DNA of 64,000 bases from Cunninghamella blakesleeana (Eukaryota; Mucoromycota; Mucoromycetes; Mucorales; Cunninghamellaceae). The notes beneath the pieces are model-generated. The model did not search any database, was not told the origin of the DNA, and was given only the letters and a program-made list of their open reading frames with translations. Location of the stretch: positions 3,803,501 through 3,867,500 of the forward strand of contig JAFCIZ010000002.1 of the NCBI GenBank assembly GCA_017871115.1. The letters are read 5' to 3'. This document shows positions 30,680 to 42,200 of the stretch, piece by piece (the first letter of the stretch is position 1; each line of letters starts with the position of its first letter). Position numbers and translations under genes: made by a program.

Positions 30680-31318
30680 ATGGAATCCTTAAATGCGGAA
30701 CTCAAATCAAGTGATATCATAAAAATTGAAACCATTTATGATTATCCTACTCAAAATATGGAAGAAATATTAAATGATTATAATTCTTTTGAATTCTTGG
30801 TAAATCCTGAAAATGCTATTACAAGTGACGTACCCAATAATATAAATCTTACTGGTGAAGATTTTAACATTATTAACAATACGATAACTGATGAATTGTT
30901 GGTATGGCTTAATCAAGATTACACTATTAACGACCAGTTGGAATTCATGGTTAAAACTAATTTCAAAAAATTCATGGAATATTGCATGATGGAACTGGAC
31001 TACAAATGGAAAAAGGAAAACTTATTGGATAAAATAGTAATCCCGAACTCCATCACTCTTGTCCATAATAAACTCAAAAAACCAAACACGAATTCTCAAA
31101 AAAGAAACTATTACGTAAAAAGAAGAAAAATTTTGGAAGATCTTTTCTCTGAACTTGGTTACGAAGAATTCAAACAAGAAATTATAAAGAAAGTTTATGC
31201 CAATGACCCATGGACCAGTAAAAACGGTGGTGGTCCACCTAAATCTTGGTGGGCGGATGTTGCGCGATGGGTTCGCTTGGATTATTTTAAAATCCAGTCC
31301 AACACTTTGATTGGCTAA
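30680..31318 (+). CDS. Unknown retrotransposon ORF between integrase and 3' LTR
   Basis: 212 codons from the first ATG (MESLNAELKSSDIIK); an upstream in-frame TTG is not a plausible start. It sits where some gypsy elements have an env-like gene, but it has no signal peptide or membrane helix, so it is not an envelope. It is acidic in the first half. The second half is basic and Trp/Tyr-rich (MELDYKWKKENLLD, KKPNTNSQKRNYYVKRRK, SKNGGGPPKSWWADVARWV), which suggests nucleic-acid binding. The last 20 codons run into the 3' LTR (from 31258), so the C-terminus is coded by LTR sequence. No family is recognised. Confidence 0.75.
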   Translation: MESLNAELKSSDIIKIETIYDYPTQNMEEILNDYNSFEFLVNPENAITSDVPNNINLTGEDFNIINNTITDELLVWLNQDYTINDQLEFMVKTNFKKFMEYCMMELDYKWKKENLLDKIVIPNSITLVHNKLKKPNTNSQKRNYYVKRRKILEDLFSELGYEEFKQEIIKKVYANDPWTSKNGGGPPKSWWADVARWVRLDYFKIQSNTLIG

Positions 31319-31954
31319 TATTTTTCTAACATTTTTCTTACCACTTTTGATGTTAATTTTATTTAACATTTTTCATGCTAATTTTTATTATTATTTTTAT
31401 TAACAAAATTTATATCACTTATTTCATAATATACTTATCAACACTTTTAATATCATTATTGATATTAAAAATGGAATATCTAATTTTTATTTTAGTATAA
31501 ATACTCGACCTTTTTTTCAATTTTTTGAAAAAACTTTAGTTAATTTTTATTATAATAATAAAGTACTTATATTAAAACAAATAAGTCTATTAACTCATCT
31601 TTTTAGCTAAAGATTATATTTATTATTAATATTGTTGATTACTATCCAATATTACTTTATATTATAATATTATAATAATCGTTGATCTTTATCCGATATT
31701 ATATTTATTTTATTTTATTTTAAATTTATTACTTTGTTTATATAATTGTTGATCTTTATCCAATTATATAATTTATTTTATTTTATTTTATTATTTTATT
31801 TTTATTTTAAACTATTAATCTAAACTAAGTTGTATCTACTTATAAAACAAGATACTGGTGCTCACTGACAACTAAATTAAACTATAAAACTATCTACTTT
31901 CCAAAACTATAAAAGGAAATTCTACTTTTCAAACAACCCAAAATTTACACAACA
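31258..31954 (+). repeat. 3' LTR (family 1, copy 5)
   Basis: It begins TGTTGCGCGATGGGTTCG and its first end is at TTTACACAACA (31954), 697 nt. It is preceded by the purine-rich GGTGGGCGGA, a candidate polypurine tract. It carries ATAAATACTCGACC, the hairpin block (31597-31768) and the U5 motif. The sequence before the block (ATTAAAACAAATAAGTCTATT) matches LTR copy 3, not the 5' LTR of this element. Confidence 0.85.
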
Positions 31955-32033
31955 ACTTTTACAACAACCAAAAATTTACACAACACTATAAAAGGAAATT
32001 CTACTTTTACAACAACCAAAAATTTACACAACA
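31955..32033 (+). repeat. Tandem LTR-tail copies after the 3' LTR
   Basis: Two further copies of the LTR 3' end (CTTTTACAACAACC, then AAAAATTTACACAACA; the second preceded by CTATAAAAGGAAATTC). They are best read as the remaining tails of older LTRs into which this element and its predecessors inserted near their 3' ends. Confidence 0.6.
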
Positions 32034-32114
32034 GCTTTTTAAAATTCCGCTGATCGTACCGACAGGCGCACTACCTGTATAATTATTTATCCGATAAAAA
32101 AATTCAAAATATAT

Positions 32115-32196
32115 CGTCAGCTACAGGATTTGAACCTGTGCAGGCAGAGCCTATGTGATTTCTAGTCACACTCCTTAACCACTCGGACAAACTGAC
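32115..32196 (-). tRNA. tRNA-Ser (anticodon AGA)
   Basis: 82 nt on the minus strand, no intron. Acceptor arms GTCAGTT and AGCTGAC pair with one mismatch-type position and are followed by discriminator G. The D-arm reads CCGAGTGGTTAAGG, the A-box. The anticodon stem TGTGA/TCACA encloses loop CTAGAAA, giving anticodon AGA. A long class II variable arm follows, then the T-arm ACAGGTTCAAATCCTGT (B-box GGTTCAAATCC). Long variable arm plus AGA identify serine. Its 3' end lies about 80 nt from the last LTR tail. Confidence 0.95.
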
Positions 32197-32640
32197 AAGT
32201 TGTTGATCTGGAAGCGGCAATATATATTTGAAGTTATTCATTTTTGTAAGCCTCTATTTTTTTTAATTTTATATTATTTATACAAATATATTTATTTTTA
32301 CTATTTTAAACCTCATCGTATTTTAGATTCTGATAGGAGTAAATAGATATAAATCAGGATTTCATTACAATAATAAAACGATACTCTCTCTTTCACGTAT
32401 TAGTCACTTGTCTTAGTTTTAGTTTATTTTTTTTTATTCTTTAGGTTTGAAAAATTGGAACTGTTTTATTGTTGAAATTAAAGATCAAATAGAATTGTTT
32501 TTATTTTATTTCCGTTTTATTTTATATTGTTTGATTTCATTTTACTTTATTTTATTTTTTTATTTAATACTTGTTCAATTCAATCACCCCTATCGAGCTA
32601 AGCGTATTGGTAGTTTTTTATTTTTTATTTTTTTTTTATT

Positions 32641-32672
<32 letters not shown>

Positions 32673-32942
32673 TTAACTCTCGAACCTAACCACTTCAAAT
32701 TGAAGTACCACTTGTAATCCTGAATGTATAAAAAAATAGTATATTCGAATAAAAAATTAATTTAAATAGTATTTTAAATATTTTCTATATAATTGTTTTT
32801 GTAAAACAAAACTGTATATCTGGATTTAAAATGATAATTTTTTTAAAAAATTTAAAAAAGGCATGAAGACCCTTTTTTCTTTTTCTTTCACTTTATTTTT
32901 ATTTTTTTATTTTTTATATATTTTGGATGTATACTTAATATA
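32197..32942. other. Gene-free region upstream of tRNA-Ser and DDB1
   Basis: T-rich DNA with a stretch of short TTTTTA repeats around 32615-32670. It should contain the DDB1 promoter and the tRNA 5' flank. No open frame other than Phe/Leu/Ile composition artefacts. Confidence 0.55.
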
Positions 32943-35900
32943 ATGAATTTTTATGCATACATTACAAAATTACAACCACCTACAGCTGTAAATCATGCAG
33001 TTAAAGGGAACTTTATGTATCCTGATGAAACAAATTTAATTATTAGGTATTGATTATTTACTTATATCTGTTTTGAAAGTAAAAGTTAAATTTAATATAA
33101 ATATTCCCTTCTTAACCTAAAACTATTATTAAATTGATAACCTTTTTTAATAATAATATTAATGATATTATAGTAAAGGATCGAGGATTGAAATTTATTC
33201 TTTGGATTCAGATATACTTACACCAAAATTAGATTTTGATTTATATTGTCGCATCTCTTCTCTTCAAGTATTTACTGTACCTGTAAAGCATTTATTTTTT
33301 TATTGATATAGATTTATGTGTATAAATGTACGTTATTATTTATTAAATCTTTTTTGTTTGTTTATTTATTTCTTCTCCTTACTATGTATATTAGCAAAAT
33401 TATACGTGTTTATTATTTATACTTACTGAAAAGCAAACGTACTTTGTAATTCGTTATGATGCCATGGTGGATGATATTATCTCTGAAGAAAGTGGTTTTT
33501 TATTTCAGGAACACGAATCAATATTAAATAACCGTATATTAACCGTAAAAGATCATCAAGATTCGTTAATTGCTATCAGTGCCTATCCAAATACCCTGTC
33601 TCTTTTTTATATCAATAAATCAATAACCAACTTCAATATAAACAATAAAGGAAAAGAAAAAGTAACGAGCTTAAGTCAAAATATTTTACTCTCTCCATAT
33701 CATGTCATGTAAGATATATATATATATAAAGAAACTACAGTAGGGATAGTAATTTATAATTGTATTTGTATATTTGTATACATCTTTAATTAGGATACAA
33801 GAACACAACATTACATCCATGGTATCTATTGGGGGTTTTCCTAGTCCAACAATTGCGATAGAATACGAACAATACGATGGAAAACATATAAAATTTTATA
33901 CATTTGATATAGATAACAAAATAATACAGGAACTATGTACAGTTGAATCAAGTATTGAAGTTACTGCTCATTTATTGATACCAATACCAAATCCATATGG
34001 AGGAGTTGTTGCTATAGGTGAATATACAATTAGTTATTACTCTATAAAAGGGAGCTATACTTCTATTAGTATTGATGCCGTAATGATCACAACGTAAATT
34101 TTAATAATTTTTTAAAGAGAAAAAAAAAAAAAGATGCATATATTTATTATCATATATATATATATGTATTATAGGTATGAGCTTATCGACAATAATCCGT
34201 ATCAATATATATTAGGGGATACCTCAGGTACGCTGTATTTTCTTTCCATTAGAACAAATAAGAACCAAGTAACTGATTTACATGTACAATATTTAGGCGA
34301 AGTGAGTAATATATATAGAAATAAAGTAAAGGTAGATTATTATATTAGAAATACATATATATTCTATATTAATTTATATATATATTAATTAGGCATCAGT
34401 GTGTTCTACTATAGTATATATGGGCTCGGACTTGGTTTTTTTTGGATCAGCTCAAGGTGACTCAATGTTAAAAAAAATTATTAGAGAACATGGAAAGTTA
34501 AGGTTGGAAACAGTGGAAGTATATCCAAATCTTGGGCCTATTACTGATTTTTGTATCTATGATTTAAATAAACTTGGAAGGGTAGTAAATATGTATATTT
34601 TAAAAAATATAAAACAGTAATTAATATTAATTCTATTTTTATTATTATTTTTATTGTTTAGCAAACTATGGTATGTTGTAGTGGAGTAAATAATAGTGGC
34701 TCATTAAGAGTAATTCAGAATGGATATGATTTCAATGAAGAGGTAATCATTCCTATAAATGGTGTGCAAAAAATTTGGTCGTTGAATTTAAATGAAATGG
34801 ATCCAAAGATTAACAATGATAAATTAATGGTTTTATCAATGATTAATTGTACACGTATACTATATCACAAATATAATGATAGCTGGGGTTTAACAGAAGG
34901 GAATACATTTAATTTCATTGATTTAGATCAACCTACTATTGCTTTAAGTTACCTCGGTAATGGGTGTATTTTACAAATCACTCCTCTTCAGATACGTTTA
35001 ACAAGACCTACTGATAATAAAGTGGATATACTATGGACTCCTATACAAGGTACAACTATACATTCAGCCGTAATGGGTCGCGATTATATTGTTATAGCAT
35101 GTAGCCGTGGTCGGCTTGTAATTTTTGAATTCTCATCAAGTAACGGTCGTTTTATTCAAGCACGGTAGGTAATAGTAATAAAAGTAGAAACAAAAGCAAC
35201 CACAATAATGCCAATAGTAATAATTAAATGTATATTAATATATATCAATTAATTAGTGATGTAGGTTTATCCACTGAAGTATCATGTTTAGATATTAAAA
35301 ATGGTATTGGGTGTGAAAAAACATATCTTGCTGTTGGTTCTTGGACTGGAAAAAAAATACAGCTATTTTCTTTACCTGATTTTACCATTGTTACTACAGA
35401 TACAATTGATGAACTTGTACCTTATAATATTAAATTTCAAAAATTACAAGATATTTCTTATTTATTTGTTTCATTTGGTAATGATTTATGCTAACAATAT
35501 TATATTTAATAATAGTCATTATAATAATATTATTATTATTTTTTAATAGGAAATGGAACAGTAATGCACTATAAAATAAAAAAAAATATGAAATTAGCTG
35601 AAAAAAGACTAATTTCACTTGGTACTCACCCAGTAATATTATACCCTATTGTACATAATAATCAAAACGCAATACTTGCAGCAACTGATCAGTCAACTAT
35701 TATTAGTAGTGTTCATAATCAATTAATATATTCATCAATTAATATAAAAGTAATATATAAATGCATATATGAATATGAAAAAATAACATTAACGGTTAAT
35801 TAAGATGTATATTTATTATTAATATTATTTTTTATTTTACATTTAATTCTTTACATAGAATATGACAGCTTTTGCTGTATCCCAAAATCAACCTTGGAAA

Positions 35901-37488
35901 GATTCCTTTTTGATGGCGACTAATGATGCAATCCATGTTGGTACATTGGATAATATTAGAAAGCTACACCATACTAAAATCTCTCTTAATAAAAAAATGG
36001 CAAGACGAATCGCTTACCATGAAGAATCTCAATCTATTATACTTGGTACTGCTGAATTGATTAGAAATCCAGATAATGGCCTTGAAAAATCTATAGGATG
36101 GATTAGTTTATACGATGCAAATACATTCAAAGGTGAATTGATATAGGTAGATAAACATAAAGTTATTTATGACCTTATGCTTATAGACCTATTTAAATTT
36201 TATATTTACACTTTGTGTATTAAATAGAAATGGATACACACGGATTGATGGAAAATGAATTAATTGAAAGTATTTGTATAGCAAGAGTTTTTGATAAAGA
36301 ACAGTTGTATATATTTGTTGGAACAGCCATTACAACTAACCCAAAAGAAAGTGGACGTATTATCATGTATAAAATCAAAAGCGATAAAAAGTTATATATG
36401 ATAGATAATGTATCTGTTCCTGGTGTTGTATATTCTATAAAATCTTATATGAATAGTGTAATTGCATCAGTTAATGGATCTGTAAGTTTATGCTTGTATA
36501 ATATATTATAATATTATGTAATTATATATAATAATAATAAACAATAGTAAAAGTAATTTTTTTCTAATATATGAATATATTATTTTTATATATTTTTTCT
36601 TTCCACCATCACTTTAGATTTACTTTCTCAACTCGATAGAAAATGAAGTAAATCATGATGAAAAATTGAACTTCTTGCAAAAAATGGATTCAAAAGTCGC
36701 TATTCTAGATATAGATACAAATCAAAATTTAATTTTAACTGGCGATATACTACATTCAATGTCCTTGTTGAAGTTAGAAAATGCCAATTTTCCAACGGTG
36801 ACTTTAATAGCAGAAGATAAACAATCTCATTCTATGACAGCCGTGAAATTACTAAAGAATGATATTTGCTTAGGTGCTGATGGAAATTATAACTTAATTG
36901 CTATGAAGCAGCGATACATTGCTAAAAAAAATGAAAAACCACATGCATCATCTATATTAAGTGTTATTGGTCAATACCATCTTGGCGAATTAATTAATAA
37001 AATGCAAGAAGGTAAAAATATTAAATTGAAATGTGTAAATATAAATAATTATATAAATGTAAATAAATTTATAAATATAACATATATACTAAAAAATCAA
37101 ATTATTATTATTATTATAAATAGGATCATTAGCAGATAAAATTAATTTTATCCATAGAGGACCGAAATCATGGACAATGACTTATGTTACAGTCGATGGT
37201 GCAATTGGTATTATAAAGGAAATCACAGAAGATGATTATGAGTCATTACTCGCGGTACAGCAAAGATTAGCAGCTATATTGCCATGTATTGGTAATTTTA
37301 GTCATACGACTTGGAGAAGTGTTCAATATAGTAACAAAATAAGCGAAGCAGAAAATTTTCTCGATGGCGACCTACTTGAAAGATATTTAAATTTACCAAT
37401 GCATCAAAAAATCGAAGTAGTAAAAGATTTACCTTGTAATACAGAACAATTGGAAATTAAAATACGTAGTTTATCACAATTAAGATAA
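32943..37488 (+). CDS. DDB1: DDB1-like UV-damaged DNA-binding protein / CUL4 adaptor
   Basis: Thirteen exons, 1117 aa, all phases consistent: 32943-33046, 33174-33282, 33395-33708, 33794-34093, 34175-34301, 34393-34581, 34662-35164, 35257-35477, 35550-35749, 35859-36132, 36228-36481, 36618-37011, 37124-37488. It starts MNFYAYITKLQPPTAVNHAV, like DDB1 (MSYNYVVTAQKPTAVN...). Further matches are LLFILTEKQTYFVIRYDA, MVCCSGVNNSGSLRVIQNG, GNGTVMHYKI, IGWISLYDANTF and YHLGELINKMQEGSL. The C-terminus is LAVQQRLAAILPCIGNFSHT, then FLDGDLLERYLNLP, as in the third beta-propeller and helical end of DDB1. Length matches human DDB1 (1140 aa). The protein links substrate receptors to the CUL4 ubiquitin ligase in DNA repair and replication control. 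The homologous CPSF160 and SF3b130 families fit less well at both ends. Confidence 0.92.
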
Positions 37489-38233
37489 ACAAAAAAGTAA
37501 AAAGAAAAATAAAATACATTGTATTATATAAATACTATTATCATAAGAAATATGGGTGATAACATATTATTATTTTCAATATGTATAAAGAGTATATTCC
37601 ACAATTTGTTGTTGGTATATATGCTAGCACATACACCAAATGCAGCTTTATCACCAATTATGTAAAAAGTATAAAATTTAGTATTTATCAGGAACTATCA
37701 AAGCATTGGCAATTTTAGTATCAAATGTTTTCATTTTATAAACACAAATATACATAAATCAGCCTTCTCTTATTGGATAACATTCAATTCCTTTATTCTT
37801 GTTGTTACTTTAAAACTATTTTTTGTGTATGTAAAGGTATATTTTTTTTTTTATGAATACATAAATAAAGAAAATTAATAATACATATAAAATTGAATTT
37901 GGCTAAGAATCCGTTATATACTAAAATAGAGCATTTTTGTTTTTATAAACAGATTCAATTGATATATAAAATAAAAAAAGGTATTTAAATGTGATAATTG
38001 TTCAATAACGTAATAAATTTTCATTTTTTTCATTTTTTTTTTCATTTTTTCAAAATAGTGATTTATGTCAAACTTCAATCAAATACCTATTTAATATCTA
38101 ATCTAATTAAAGAATAAAAAAATATATATGAAGTCTGATTTTAAGTATCAATTTGTCTATCTAAATCCAACTGGAATTACAGTAGCAATAGTTTTATTAA
38201 TAATAGAAATTAGTAGAATAAATAATAAAATAA

Positions 38234-38278
<45 letters not shown>

Positions 38279-38405
38279 GTTTTATCCTTTTTAAACATAT
38301 AATTTGACAAAATTGCACGAAAGCAAATTTTTTAAGACAAATAAAAATAGGTAATTTTTTTTAAAACACGTAAAAAAAGAAAAATAATTAAATAATATAT
38401 TGGAA
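37489..38405. other. Convergent 3' region, DDB1 / dynactin
   Basis: The two flanking genes end towards each other. About 0.9 kb of AT-rich DNA includes an (AAT)n tract near 38238-38276. No gene is visible; it contains the two terminators, which I cannot place exactly. Confidence 0.55.
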
Positions 38406-39193
38406 TTAACGAACAAAAATACTGTGGATACGATCAAATTCTTGTAAACTTTGTAATTGAACACAATGTCGCTGAGATGTTAATTGATTCCATCTAGGGA
38501 TTTGTATTTTTGCAAGGGATTTATTCAATATATTTGATATAGTTCCCTAGAAAATAAAATAAAAAAAAATATTCATCATCAGTATTTATATTTGTTCATA
38601 TGAATTTAAAATGTATATGTAGTTCATTGTCGTTTACCTTTTCCTCTTTTGTCAGTATTGAATCATTTTGTTTATTTGTTAATTGTAATTGCACTAATTT
38701 TGATTGAAGTATTTCAGTGCGTTGTTTAAGAGTATACATTGCTGATTGTTGAGTTTGATATTGATAATCAGGAGTATATTTGTGTCGTTGCCATTTACCA
38801 CCACGATGTACTTCTGATAAATTAACTAATTTAGGTGTGGCACCTGCCATTCGGACATCTCTTATAAGGATACGAGCTTCCGTTGCAAATGATCTAACTT
38901 GATCTCGAATAGGATTACCATTAGAATGATAAATCTCATTTTTACTAGAATCTAATTCATTTTCTGTATCCTTCTTTTCTTCAGTTTCATCACCATCATC
39001 ATTAGTTGTTGTTAATTGTTGTTGTGATGTTTCATGTTTATGGGTAATAATAGGTAAATGATCTAATTTAATAGTACGGGCCAAATCACATGACTTTAGA
39101 TGTTTATTTTCAGCACGAAGGTATCGAATAACAGACTTTAATGAATCAATCTACATAAATAATAATAATTAAATAAATTAAAATTAAAAATGA

Positions 39194-39231
<38 letters not shown>

Positions 39232-42200
39232 TCAGTTGTCAAATTCAATAAATTATTGTTTATATTTGAATCCAAAGTTGTATTGCTGTTATCAGATCCA
39301 TCCAAATCAGATTTTTTAGGTAGTGTAGTAGAAGTAGTTATGGATCTTTCTTCTTCCTTCTTGGATATTAATTTTTTGAGCTTAGCATTTTCTTGTTCTA
39401 ATCCATCATATTCAGCTTGTAAGTTTTCCATAGCTTCTGCATACATTTGCTCTTGAGTTTGAGTTTTTTGTAATGATTCTTCTAAAATGGCGATTTGCTC
39501 TGCTTGTTTCTTTACTGTTTCCATACGTTTTTCTAGTAATTCAACTTTAACACTAGCTTCTTGAAGTGAAAGATCCTATTGTTAATTTAAATATATTTTT
39601 TTAAAAAATAAATAGTAATAATATAATATTTGTAAAATTATTAATATCAATATTATTCATATATATTTTTTTTATCTTTACCTTCATCTTAATATCTTTG
39701 ATCAATTTAAGAATTTCATCAGCATGTTGTTGTAATTTACGATCCTTATCATGATCAATAATCATTTCAGCTTTCATATCAGATGCTCGTTGAATCCAAG
39801 GGGCTGTACTAGTGGAGACTAATAAATATATATTTATAGATTAAAGGAATAATAGTTAGCAAAATAAATATATAAATATTATGGATATACTTTTTTCTAA
39901 CATTTTTTTTTAATAAATAAATAAATAAATCAATTAACTTACTTTTATCCATTTTATTGTCACTCTCAATACGACTAAATGTATTTGATAGTTCATTAAT
40001 CAATGATTTTAATGTTTTTAATGCACCTTCCCACATTGAACTTTCTGCAATTTCCAAGATTTCATCTGATTTGTTATAAACGATTTGTTGTATAATACCC
40101 AAGCTAATTTCTTCTTTACTACCACGTTTAGCGTCCACATAGCTAATAATTTGTTTATAAGTCTATATTGAATATATTGTATATATAATATGGTATATAT
40201 TTAATTAATATAATATTTTTTTTCTCTTTATGTTTTATACATCATAATATTCATAAAACTAATTAAAGTAATAATACTAATAAAAATACTTACTTCAAAG
40301 CAGAATCTACTAACTTTGGAACTAATTGCATACAATGTTTTGAATCGATGTAAATGTTCAGCTTTGGGTGTAAGGGCTTGTTCTGATAAATCTTCTAATT
40401 GTCGTAGTAATTTTCTATTGAAATTATATGTATAAATATAAGTTTTAATATATATACGTGTGTGTGTATGTATATGTGTTTAATAATTTGAATTTTAATT
40501 ACCTAGCCAATATTTTACTATTTTTAGCTTGAACTACCAACCGAGTCAGTGGTTCTAAATAATCATAATCCAATCGTTCGAATCCTTCTGTTATTTGAAT
40601 ATCTAACAAAAAGAAAAATAAAAGCATATATATATATATATATTTAATTGCTTTATTAATATTTATACATATTTACATGTATATATAAAAGTATAATGTT
40701 GACTTACTGTCTTTTCGGGCAGCATTTTCTACAGTTTGTTTAACAAAGGTGAATTCTACAGCCAATTTATCTGCATTGAAATCAAGTGCTCTTGTTAATC
40801 CAAAGAATTGATCAACATGATTTGGTGGTCCATTAGGTACAATATAAACTTCAGTTAAGTGTTCTAATTGAGCAATCATCCTAGCAATACATAAAAATTA
40901 AAGGTAAAATAATATTTTTATTAATAAATAAATATACAAATAAATGCATTTATTGCGTAGTTATTATTTAATCATCAATCGAAATAATAAGTTTTACCTT
41001 TGCAATTCAACGATACTATCAGATTCATTGAGTTCATCAGTTCTAAGCAATTCTACAATTCCATTCAATCTTTAAACAACACGATAAAGATATAAATTAC
41101 ATACATATTAAAGTTAATATATATAAAAAACATTGACTCCATATATTTATAGTCGTCCATTACCTTCTTTCAGTTCCTACAAGGTCATGATACACTTGTC
41201 CCATTTTTATAAAAATATCAGGTTTACAATGCTTAATAAATGTAACAAAACGAGTAGCTACATCACCTAACCAACCAGTACGTTGTCTTAGCTATTTATA
41301 ATATAAAGAAATAAAATAAATAATATATCCATTAATAAAATGCCGATTTTTATCACTTTTTTCATTGCTTATGTATACATTTAAAGAATACTTACTTCAC
41401 AAACAGCAATAAGGTTTTCTGGAATTATATCCATAATTTTTTCACTAATAGGGTATTTTTGATCCAAATGTTTAATGATTAATTCTGATTTAAATACTAA
41501 TCGTTTGAATAAGAGTAGACAAGAAATAGCATCGTTTTCAGTTTTAACAAATGAATCAGGTAAATAAGGCTAAAATATATTATTAAAAAAAGAGAAAAAT
41601 AAAAAATAAAATAAAAAATTGGTTACTAAAATTAAATAAAACATGGATGATCATGCACTTATTTTCACTGTTTTATATATTAACATTTACCTGAATATAA
41701 CTAAGTTTATCTGTAGCTTGCATAGCATCTAATTTTCTTAATTCAAGATCAATAGCCTTGGCTTGAGCCTTCATGACAGTAGATTGTAATTGGATATTAA
41801 GAGACATCATTGCTTGGGATTGGCTACTGAGATCTTGTTTTTCAGTTTGTTGACTTTCTTGTTTTTGTTTAAGCTGTTCCAAATCACTATTAATATATAC
41901 AATAATAATGCGATTAAAAAAGTGATAAGCTATTTTCATGGGATATATATATATATATATATATATTTACCTTTGTAAATGTAATACCAGTTCTCGGAAT
42001 TGTTGGATTGTTGCTTCATAATCAGCACTAGTTTCTTCGTTAGCAGCCAATCTTTCCATTTGTTCACGTAAAAGCATATCACGATGATCTTATTTTTTTT
42101 AAAAAATAAAATAAAAATAAAACGATAATAATAAAATCGATTATTTTAATAAATGTTTTCATTTAGTAAATTGAATATAATTATATTTTTCTTACATTTT

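Larger units (their letters stand above)
23696..31954 (+). mobile_element. Ty3/gypsy-type LTR retrotransposon, apparently intact ORFs
   Basis: About 8.26 kb: 5' LTR (23696-24405), primer-binding site, gag, pol reached by a -1 frameshift, separate integrase ORF, an unknown ORF, and 3' LTR (31258-31954). The order protease, RT, RNase H, integrase is Ty3/gypsy type. All four ORFs are open, yet the two LTRs differ clearly, mainly in U3, so they are not a fresh pair. There is no clean target duplication. Extra copies of the LTR tail follow the 3' end (31955-32033). Confidence 0.88.

Noticed and set aside
32041..32105. Second tRNA or tRNA fragment next to tRNA-Ser (GGTAGTGCGCCTGTCGGTACG on the minus strand)
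   Set aside because: It resembles a D-arm and a CCTGT/ACAGG stem, but no full cloverleaf or T-arm could be drawn.
36133..36147. DDB1 exon 10 running on to the stop at 36146
   Set aside because: Using the donor at 36133 joins in phase to the next exon and restores the DDB1 alignment; the stop belongs to the intron.
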